A DNA stretch of 64,000 bases. Source: Myripristis murdjan. Lineage: Eukaryota > Chordata > Actinopteri > Holocentriformes > Holocentridae. Under the pieces are notes generated by a model. It saw only the letters and a program-made list of their open reading frames with translations, did not search any database and was not told the origin of the DNA. Positions 12,285 through 21,827 of the stretch are shown piece after piece. The first letter of the stretch is position 1; each line of letters starts with the position of its first letter. The position numbers were made by a program, and so were the translations under genes. The DNA lies in NCBI RefSeq assembly GCF_902150065.1, contig NC_043987.1, positions 27,727,987 through 27,791,986 of the forward strand. Reading direction: 5' to 3'.

Positions 12285-15200
12285 CTAAGGTTGTGGTGGC
12301 AGCTCAGTGTCCCAGATGAACTTCAGTCCCATATCACCCAGTCGCTCCTGAAGGATCTGATCAAACCTCTCACTCTGGGCCACAGTAAAGTTGTTCTTCC
12401 AGTCACCAATCTTACCTGCAAGAAAATAAATGTGTATGCCTGCTGTCTGTTTACATGAACCTGAACAGGATCTGCAGCTCAGGTGATAAATTACCTTTGC
12501 GCATGAATTGTCCTGTGAATAAGTCTTTTGGCAGGAACTGATAATTGGCCTTTGGGTCATTCTTCATGTTCTTGAAAGTAGTTTTCTCAACAATTTGATC
12601 AATCATTGCCTCACTGATGCTTTTCCCTAAGAATTCACAAATCTTAATTATTGCTGCCTTCAAGTCCTGAAAGAGAAACAAAATCAAGCAGAGAAGAGAA
12701 AAGAAATTCTGAACAATGATCAAGAAATTACTGGTTTGATGGTTAATATTGATGACCATGATTCACTTCATGCAAATCATCAAAATCCCCAGGGGAAACC
12801 ATGAGCCCTGCAGAGTTAAATCTTACCAAAACCATCTCCTCATATGTCAGGAAAAGGATGTTGTACTGGTCTCTCTCAGAGTGCCACTCCCTGATGTGAT
12901 CAAACCAGGATGATCCAGCAACTGGGAGAGGACAAGCATTCATGCTCTTTGTTTTAATGTTTTACTCAAATCAAATCTTTATTAAATATATTCTAAAAAA
13001 AAAACAAAAACAAATGCAAGTGAGGAAATACGGTAAAAATGATAGTAGGCTAGCAGGCTAAATAACTTTAATAAAAAAATGCTCTTCCCTTAATTGATCA
13101 CCTATACGAACATCAGAATGGCTCGCTTCATTTTCAGCATCTTTGATAATCAGTATATCTTTTTATTGACTTACCGTTTCCCACCAGATATTTCTCCAGA
13201 AAATCCTCAAAGCTCTTGGGGGTCTCCCAGGCGGCAAAATCACAGTTGAAGTGGTAATAGGACACGGCGTTGTCCTTTGGGTTCCGCATCACATAGATAA
13301 TCTGCCATGAAAATGTACAACAATCAACTCAGAGTCAGTCTCCGATGGGGGAAAAATGTATGACAAAGACTATTAATCAGCTCATGAAGTTAACCACCGC
13401 CTACAGGGAGTTGTATTTTTAAGGCTGGTACATATCGTGGTTTAGGCTCATGACCTTTGCCAGTGCTTAGGCTACAATACCGTGTTTGATATTATTTTAA
13501 AGGAATGTACAGGTAAAAAATGGTTTTCTGACAGTTTGAAGACAGGTGATTTTAGACAGTTTTTGTGGTTGCCCAAGCACTGCTAAATTTAATCTCAGCA
13601 GCCCTAAAAAATAATATCATTACTAATTATTACATGGGTATAGAATTGGATAGGGATGTATCCCTGCCAAAGTCAAGGTGCTAATGAATTCTCCCTGACA
13701 ATATTTTTTAATGATGTCAACCAATTTTGTCATTTTAACTCCACATAGAGTGAGAAGCGGCTGTTTTTTTTTTTTTTTTTTTTTTTTTAATTTTTATTTA
13801 TTTGTTTAAGAGAGGGAAAGCATAAATACAGTATGGGGGATATCTGACATGATTATCTGGAAACCCACAGTTTGTACCAGCCTACGCAGCCATTGGCTCG
13901 CAGCAGCACTGACAGTAGCTTCTGTTCTGTGAGGTAAAGTGAGTGGCAGGAGATATGAATCAAACGGCTAGCATTCATGGTTTAAAAAAAAATGGTGTTA
14001 AAGGATTGCATTGCACAACGTTTAAAATGATGTCCTTATGTCTGGATTAAGTTAATATACTGGTAAGTCAATTTTATATTCACATTTCAGGTGTTAGATG
14101 TTCGCTAGCTTCTTTCAGCTTTAACATCATCCAAGAAGAGGACAAGGGTGCAGGACATCAGGTCCTTTCTGAAGAAGAACCAAAGTGTAAGAAAGAACCC
14201 AGCTAAGTTAAGAATATTCTCTAATCATAGCTCATCCAACAATTACCTTCTTTGATGTTGATAATTTGTATAGCCCTTATGTTTGGCAGACTAACGTCAC
14301 ACCCCCCACTCTTTTCCATGACTTGATCACAGGTTGAATTATTATGTTATTATGTACTGATGATGGGTCATTATAAAATCAGCATTACTGATATGGAAAA
14401 TTAGCCACAGCAAACTGATTTGTTTGTGAATGTGATTAGGAAAACCCTGTTAGCAGCAGCCTGAGAAAGCACAAGTGAAATACAAATGATAGTGGAAGTT
14501 TCTGAGCAAAAATAGGTTTTATAAGCCGGAGAAGCTGCAAGTTTATGAGCTGCTGTTGAAATACAGTGGAACAGTAGAGGTGTATTTGTTGGTTTGATTT
14601 ATGGAGGCTTAAGAGGGGATGACTGGATTTGACAGTATCTGTACTGTGTGATGTTTCTTTAATTGCTTGATGATAGGGTGGACTGCCCTCATGTGGATCA
14701 AAGTCCGAAACAATGTTGTGAGCATTCCTCAAATCTGCTCTATTATAACATGATCTCAACTAATTAGGTTGCGTCTAAAGGTAAAACTGTGTACTCAATT
14801 GAGTTGAGGTTTACCAGAAGAGGTTGAATACTTTTGCAAACAGCATATTCCATTTTTCATTTTCTTAAAATACAGTTTGTGGTGTAAAACTCATCTTACC
14901 AACTAGTAACGTATTTACTGTAAATTAAAATACCCTATGTGAAAAATAGCAATATATGAATTGCCACTCAATGAAATCGGTGACTTTAGCGAGGAGTTGA
15001 ACATTTTTGCAATGCAGCTGTGTGCATGTCACATGGTCATTAAGGGCTGAGCCCCCCTAAAGGTCTGATCCTTGAATTTCCTCGGCTATATTTGTCAGAA
15101 AGATTTAAAAGTGGGCTTGAATGAAAGAAAGTACTCTTGAAAATGATATCACCCATTGTTAAAAGTCTTGAAGATGAGTCTAAACCAGGATATGCACCAA

Positions 15201-16071
15201 CATTTATAGTGCTGGGTGTGGTTGCAACTTCACGAGTTGACTACTGCGACAAAGCCGTCACTTATCATATACTTATCATATCAAAATGTTATCTACACAC
15301 ACATATTTTTTCAAAAATTCTACGTTTTGACACCTTGAGTGGAATCTGGTCGGGCACACAGACTAACCCTATCTACCGTGTATTTTGATGAACTGAAATG
15401 AGTGCTGCTTGCTATACTGGGTGTTTGCCAAATTAATGAACTGGTGTCTCTGATTCAGAAAATAATCGATTCCACTTCACGTTCTTAAAATTTCCATACA
15501 AGCCAGGCAATTAAACTCCAAACACCTTGTGATTTTTATCCAGCAGTCTATTGCTCAATCTGTTACCTTTGCCCTCTTATTCTTCAGGCCTGGAGGCATG
15601 AGAGCGGGCCTGAGGTGAGACGTAAAGAGTCGCGGAGAAGGTCGCAGAGAGATGTCCTCCTCATTGACCGTATGCTCTATCCATGGCATGTGCTTCCAGT
15701 TGCAGGGATACGCCTGTAGACCACTGTCTCGCTCCAAAACGGAGATGATGATGTTTTGAGCCCATATAGTGCCTGAGTGTAAAATGTGCAGAGACAAATA
15801 GAAATGGCTTGTACCTTATAATAACAGTGCATCAAGTCAAGAAAGGCATACAAAAATAAATGATGGGACTCTAAGCCATAAATTTGCATTTCAAAAGATT
15901 ATGAATATCTGCAGACTAATGCTCACCTGACTTTGGATAAGTGACCAGGAATATGTCACTGTCACGGATCTCAAAGCTTTGAAGAGAATCAATGTGCTCA
16001 GCACTGGTGGTTCTCTTGGTAAAGTTGTGGTTCTTGTACCTGAAGAGGTAGTCGCTGATCTGCTCCATCAT
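12285..16071 (-). CDS. Cytosolic sulfotransferase (SULT2/SULT3-like, amine sulfotransferase type)
   Basis: Six coding exons on the - strand: 16071-15927, 15772-15567, 13301-13175, 12921-12827, 12666-12495 and 12415-12285. They total 876 bp and give a 291-residue product with all junctions in frame. The enzyme transfers a sulfonate group from PAPS to hydroxyl or amine groups of small molecules in the cytosol. Visible motifs are the 5'-phosphosulfate loop [11 protein letters not shown] (about residues 43-53), SPRLFTSHL with the expected catalytic His, the 3'-phosphate region [15 protein letters not shown], and [10 protein letters not shown] near the C-terminus. Exon sizes of 127 and 95 bp match the conserved SULT exons. 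GTIW after the loop favours SULT3 (amine sulfotransferase), but the subfamily is uncertain. Either of two adjacent ATG codons at the 5' end could be used. It lies on the strand opposite to its ApoL neighbours and I infer no functional link. Confidence 0.88.
13302..15566. other. Large intron of the sulfotransferase gene
   Basis: This 2.3-kb intron has no recognisable exon or classified repeat apart from a poly-T tract near 13765-13788. The open frames in it are short and unlike any family I know. Confidence 0.5.
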
Positions 16072-16823
16072 GGATCTCTGTGAGTTCTGTGAGATACATG
16101 GGGCTTTCTTTGAAGGAGTTAATCATGTCGATCAGTCCGTACAGTTAAAGGTATTCATGCAGGATGGGGAGAAGGGTCATAGAAATTCCACATAGACTCA
16201 AATGTCAAATCACAGATGGCAGGCAGGAGTCGAGGAAAAGCAGCAACTTTACTTGAAGCAGCAGGCACAACAAACTCCAGTACTGTCTGGAGTCCAAAAC
16301 ACAAATCATTTCAAGCAAAAAAAATAATAACAAATCAAAAGGCAGAAGCAAGCATATACAGGAAAGGGTCATAACAGGATCAAGCTGGCAACACAACAGG
16401 AGAGAGTGAAACAGGCCTGAATTAATGAGAAACGATGTGGAAAAGGACAAAGGGAAATGGACTGGTGATGACTTTTACAATGGTGTGCAGTTTGACTGAG
16501 TGTTTTTGAGTGTTTTTTTGTTGTTTTTTTTTCTCTGACCAAACGCTGATTGGCCGTTATTTTATGCTGCTATTATTGAGCTCATACGTGGCGTGTGTGC
16601 CTCCCTTGTGATCCAGAGGAGCATCCACCGTCATCCAGCTTCACTTTTAATCCCTTTAGTTACAGGCGCAGAGCCGCTCGTGGCATAAACGGCTGGTTGT
16701 TTAGGGCCACACACTCACTGTGATTCTGTGTTTGTACTCTTACCATAGACTGTATAAATATACGCTAACAAACACTGCAGTGTCGGACTTTTACAAATAA
16801 AGTCCGTGTTGTGGCTGTTAAAA
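16072..16823. other. Upstream flank of the sulfotransferase gene
   Basis: This presumably contains the sulfotransferase promoter on the - strand. I see no recognisable coding sequence and no clear TATA box or binding site that I would call. Confidence 0.4.
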
Positions 16824-17052
16824 CCCTCATGCAGCCTTAAGGGGTCAAAACGCCCCGAGCGTCCGCGAGTCCGTTGTCCGGGGTCCCGCGGCGCGCCCAT
16901 GCCTCGCCCTCGGCTCCGCGGCGGCGGTCGCGGCCTCCAGCGCTCACCCATGCTCCCGGATCCCCCAGACTCCCCGGCCTCGGCCCCGAACGCGCCGCGG
17001 GACCCTGGAAAACGGACTCGCGGACACACAACCCCTCAAGGCTGCACGAGGG
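16824..17052. repeat. GC-rich long inverted repeat (foldback)
   Basis: The left arm starts CCCTCATGCAGCCTTAAGG and contains GTCCGCGAGTCCGTT and GGTCCCGCGGCGCG. The right arm is its imperfect reverse complement, ending in GGCTGCACGAGGG. Very CpG-rich sequence separates the arms. The mirrored open frames seen here on both strands are by-products of the palindrome. It is probably a MITE-like foldback element. Confidence 0.75.
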
Positions 17053-17328
17053 CTAAATAAATGCTGCTAATTAAGCCTTCGTTAACCTTTCCTGCATCCG
17101 CGCTAAGACCGTAGTCGGAACGCACCGGGGAGACTTATTTTCTGCTGCAGGGCTGAAGTTGGTACCAAACTTCAGGGCTAACCCCCTTTCTTTATGTCCG
17201 AGCGGCCAAGTAACACACACAGACCGGGCTTGAGTCTTGAGGAGTTCCCGCATTTATTTTTCTGACATAAGCTCTAAGGGCACACACCTTATTTCTTCTC
17301 GTTTGCAGCTACTTTTACAACACGGTCA

Positions 17329-17341
17329 CAGCGCGCGCGCG

Positions 17342-17430
<89 letters not shown>
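17329..17430. repeat. (GC)n(AC)n microsatellite
   Basis: A CG alternating run leads into about 45 AC dinucleotides. Confidence 0.95.
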
Positions 17431-17432
<2 letters not shown>

Positions 17433-18131
17433 CCAACTGCGCAGCCACTGCGCAGCACATAGCGCACTGTACTATCCCTTAAAGGGGGCACGGCACCTGT
17501 ATAATGTCTTGATTACAGCTGCAACATGTTCACATGCACATGAGAGCAAAATTCAAAATGCTGTCAAAAATTGAGTTTTTGAGATACAATTCTGAAATTT
17601 GCCACTCGTCATCCACCATGACTCTAGAATTTTGTCCATTTTTTTCATGAACATTGAAGATTTATTTACCAAGAATTTGCAGGTATATGTTTACAGTACC
17701 GTTTACAGTCAAACATTTTGATGCACTGTAGGCTCAATTTTTGATAAACTTTGTTTCTCAAAAATCTGAGAAACAAAGTTTGTGTAGGACAGTCTGAAGT
17801 AGCTCTGTAGCAAGTTTGGTGTCAGTTGAGCAAACATTGTGGTAGGAGATAGGTTTAATATGTTTTACAGTTTTTGAAAAACAAACAAACAAAAACAAAA
17901 CACACACTCTTAGAATGGATGTGTTAAAAAATAACACAAAAAATGTGTTGTCACATGTTTAACACATTTTGTGTTGATTTCAACACAAAATGTGTAAAGA
18001 GGCACAAAAATTTTAACACACTTAATATGTTTGACAATTTAACACAATCTGTGTGTTATTTTACGGCGGGAAGGGGGCGCATTTTCTTCATTGTTCGCCA
18101 TTCGCGCCACTCAGAGACAAAGGAGACAGAG

Positions 18132-19620
18132 ATGGAGGCTGCATCGCCTGGTGTGTTCCCAGACCCTTCAGTAAGTATCCATTACTAGTTAACTTCATGT
18201 ATTTTATCAACCGTTAAATGTCAGGGTAGATTCGGCATGTATATAATCCACAACTAAATCTTTATATCTTTAAGAGAATTCATGAGAAATGTTACGTCCT
18301 GTTCAGCTTGTGAGCTAGCTACCACACGGCGGACCTCCATTGTGGTTTAGAAGTTCATTTCTGCCTTATTACCTAAATTACACCACCTTAAATTCAGTTT
18401 GGGACAGTATAAGGAGTCACTCCTTTAAACTCGTCATGAAACCTGATGAAGGTTAAATATTAAGGTTTTTTGCGCCATTTTGCGGCAGGTGCACCGCGGA
18501 GTTTGGGTTGGGAAGGGAGAGACGGTTAGACTTCAGTTACTTACTGGGTGTATAAACCCATTACGTTAGGTCTTATTGCATTTTAACAAACATGTTTCCT
18601 GTCGTGATTAAATTACGACCAACGTTTGGGACTGAAGCCATTTGGCTGTAGTGTTTTAACATTAGCGTTACAGTCAGGGCTGTTGTGTTTTAAACGGGCA
18701 AGCGTCTGTCTGCGCTAGAAACCACTCGTTTTGGATGTTATCACGCCACTGAGCTAGCAAGCACAGGTCAGTGTGTTTTAACGGTGATGTACTGGTTTTC
18801 CTCCGGGTTGTTGGGCTTTGCGGCTGGTTATCTCCCTGACCTTACCGGTAAGCTCTCCCCGACGCGGTGTGTGCGCGTGTGTGTGCGTGGCAGGCGGTTG
18901 GCAGGTCACCGTCCCCTCAGCTACCCATCGGTGTGTTGTAACGGTACTTTTACTGCTTTTCCGCCGGGTTCGTTATCTCACCTGCGTTAGCTCTTCCCGG
19001 TGTTGTGGGGGTTGTCGGCGACCATTCCTTCAGCTACCCATCGGTGTGTTTTTAATGGTACTTTTACTGCTTTTCCGCCGGGTAGTTTCGGTTTTAATTA
19101 GTGTTCATTATCTTAAAAACATGCTTTGTTGTGTGTTTGAGGCATTATTTTAATGCAGTATTAACTCAAACCATATTCTTTTTTGAATTGCAAGTTATAG
19201 TTGGAGTACCCTCTTGAACGGGTTGCCAGGCCTCCTCTACGGCCTCTACCAGCCAAAGTCCCGGCCCCGGCCCCAGGCCCAGCCCCAGGCACCTCTCCGG
19301 GGACCAGGACCTCTGGGCTCCACCAGCACCAGCCACAGCCAGCCAAAGACCCGGCCCCGGCCCCAGCTACAGCCACAGCCATAAGCACCTCTCTGGGGCC
19401 CAGCACCTCCGGGATCCACCAGCCAAAGCCTCAGCCCCAACCCGAGCCAGCCAAAGGCCCAGCCACAGCCACAGCCCCAGCCCCAGCCCCAGCCCTAATC
19501 CCAGCCCTAGCCCCAGTCACAGCCAGCCAAAGGCCCAGCCCCAGCCCTAATCCCAGCCCTAGCCCCAGCCAAAGGCCCAACCCCAGCCAGCCCCAGCCCC
19601 AGCCCCAACCCCAGCCCTAA
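18132..19620 (+). CDS. Putative two-exon proline/glutamine-rich protein inside a TIR element
   Basis: Exon A, 18132-18170, reads MEAASPGVFPDPS and ends at a strong GTAAGT donor. Exon B, from 19201 after a TTATAG acceptor, continues in phase for 139 codons (LEYPLERVARPPLRPLP, then about 120 residues of Pro/Ala/Gln/Lys repeats) to a stop at 19618-19620. A polyadenylation-type AATAAA lies near 20075. The product would be 152 residues of mostly low complexity, with no known domain. The phase match and signals suggest a real transcript, but repeat-rich reading frames arise easily by chance, and both TIRs flank it. Treat as hypothetical. Confidence 0.3.
18908..19085. repeat. Imperfect 113-bp tandem repeat
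   Basis: The block CAGCTACCCATCGGTGTGTT, with following ACTTTTACTGCTTTTCCGCC, occurs at about 18918 and again at about 19031, a period of 113 bp. It lies within the intron-like part of the TIR element. Confidence 0.7.
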
Positions 19621-20432
19621 TCCCAGCCCTAGCCCCAGCCAAAGGCCCAACCCCAGCCAGCCCCAGCCCCAACCCCAGCCAGCCAAAGGCCCAGCCCCAG
19701 CCACAAGCACCTCTCCAAGGGCCCAGGACCTCCGGGCTCCACCAGCACCAAAGCCCCAGCCACAGCCACAGCCATTCTTAAAGGATTTCTACTGAATTTC
19801 TGTGACTGTTTCTATTGAATTTCTGTGACTTTGCCCTGAATTGTTTTGTTCAACCCCAATTTTAAGAGATTAAAAATGAATTCAGTTTGGGGATTTTTTT
19901 TTTGTTGGTTGGTTTGGTTAGCTTTGTAGAAAATTCAAATGATCTTGCTTTTGACTACAGTTTGCATACAATTTTGTGTGAATATTTTTATAACTGTATA
20001 TTCATGGTATTATATGTAGTCATTCACTGATTGCCACTGAGAATGAAAAATTGCTACCTGCTATGAATTATTTTAATAAATGTTACCTGAATTTAATGCA
20101 AATGTTTATTTTGTGAGCGTTTCAGTGGATTTTAAGCATACAAATTCCATTTAAGGATGATTTTAGAAAAAATATAAACAACACATATCTGTTATTTTTA
20201 ACACAACTTTGTGTTGAAATATTTAACACACAACATGTGTTAAATGTGCTAACACACTGTTTGTGTAGAAAACAACACGAAGTGTGTTGTCCTTAACTAG
20301 ACACACAGGTGTGTTAAAAATTAACACATGATGTGTTATTTTCAACACATCTGTTTTGAGAGTGCACACACACACACACACAAAAAAAAAAACAGAGTGA
20401 TGGACTTCATAAAAAAAAAACACAGGAACTTT

Positions 20433-20650
20433 ACAGTATCTCAAAATGTATTTTTATTTTCCTATTCACAGCTCTGTACGTGACTTACAACAGAAGAGGA
20501 TTGAACCAAAAATGATTCATCTTGCTGTGGATTTGTCTGAAGAAAACATACAAAATATGCTTGGTCATATTACGTTAGCTGGTCAGTATCAGGAAGGCTA
20601 AGCATTATTCATGTAGGATCTTTTGGACCCAGGACTTGTTATCAGTTGTC
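20433..20650 (+). pseudogene. Orphan ApoL exon 3 copy
   Basis: An exon 3 homologue (20472-20592) keeps its acceptor (CTATTCACAG) and flanking intron sequence from genes 1 and 2, but it stands alone upstream of gene 2 exon 1. It has one extra T relative to the paralogues (CATATTACG instead of CATATACG), which shifts the frame, and its donor GT is changed (CAG-GAAGGC). It is a leftover of an extra partial duplication and is not part of gene 2. Confidence 0.75.
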
Positions 20651-20988
20651 GGCCAGTGCCTCCATTCATGGGTCTAAAACGGGGAGAGTTGTTGCATCAG
20701 CGCTGACTGTGCCCCCGTGCCAGCAGAGCGGACTAAAACCATGGAGTTGAAAGTTTCCTGGATTTTCAACATCTCTGATTGAGTGTTTCTCCTGCAGTTC
20801 TTTGATTTAGTCGCATTTAGTGCAGATAAAATTGTCCTTAAAATCCTCTGAATCAACGATTAAAAACATCTCACACAGTTCACATTTCTAGGCCCTCTTA
20901 CTCTCAGTCTCAGTGGTGAGCAAATACACACCAGGATTTAGGCTGATTGACAATAACAGGTTAAAATGTGATTAAGCTGTTAAATTTG

Positions 20989-21000
20989 GAAAACGAAACT
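20989..21000 (+). promoter_or_regulatory. ISRE upstream of ApoL gene 2
   Basis: GAAAACGAAACT is an exact match to the ISRE consensus GAAANNGAAACT, about 150 bp before the exon 1 ATG and at the same relative position as in gene 1. GAAAGTGAAG is also present nearby on the - strand (near 21050). Confidence 0.65.
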
Positions 21001-21146
21001 GAGAGCAGCATAAAATATTTCTCACCCGGAGAGTGCCCACTTCACTTTCATCAACCACAGTGAGGAAGAGGTTTTCGGCTGGTGCTGCTTCACAATTATA
21101 ATCTTGACAATTTTTTTTTAAATTTATTTATCTACGCTGCCATACG

Positions 21147-21755
21147 ATGTCACGGCAAAGAAATGACAACAGGAAACCAAATGGAGACAGGCAGACGTCT
21201 GTGGCAAGGTACATTTTGAATTTAATGCAATTGCGCAATAGCTAGGATTAAGTAAAGGCTATCCCCACTGGTATGATTGAGTTAATAAAATGTCATTTAA
21301 ATTATCAAAAAGTTAATATTGAAATACCTTCTCTAATGATTGGTGGGAGTGATACAATGGATAACAAATGCACAAACAAACATGTCAGAATTTTTTTTAT
21401 AGAGACATAATAAGATTTCACCAAGAGGAAAGTTTGTTTGGGGTTCACAATTGAGTGGAATACCCTGGCGTAGAACGTGATTGTGTCCCTTCCAATTCTG
21501 TCTCTCAAATAAGATCAGAGAGGTTCATTTAAAATTTTTACATAATATTTATCCTTGTAATAAGTCGATTTCCAGTTTTGCTGATGTGGAAGAAATGTGT
21601 ACTTTTTGTGGAGATGAGCCAGAGACAATTTCACATTTGTTTTTTTTTTTTTTTTTTTTGAGTTGTTGTGATAATCCGGTGGACCAGGAGATGGCAGCAT
21701 AATCAAAATACCTATGAATCAGAGCTCCAAACTCCAGAGAGCGTATGATGCAGTG

Positions 21756-21827
<72 letters not shown>

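Larger units (their letters stand above)
17905..20364. mobile_element. TIR element, 2.46 kb, carrying a small gene-like unit
   Basis: The two ends are inverted copies: left CACTCTTAGAATGGATGTGTT and right, on the opposite strand, CACTCTCAAAACAGATGTGTT. Both continue into subterminal tracts of TGTGTT/AACACA words (about 17920-18060 and 20190-20345). The termini resemble an abundant teleost DNA transposon family that I cannot name. No transposase is visible. The interior has a CpG-rich promoter-like zone, a short exon with a GTAAGT donor, a proline-rich exon and an AATAAA signal. Flanking CA-rich sequence hides any target duplication. Confidence 0.65.

Noticed and set aside
16806-17060. Overlapping Pro/Arg-rich frames on both strands
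   Set aside because: They arise from the GC-rich palindrome; mirror-image peptides on both strands are expected from an inverted repeat.
19161-19710. Gly/Leu-rich frames on the - strand
   Set aside because: They are antisense shadows of the proline-repeat exon on the + strand.
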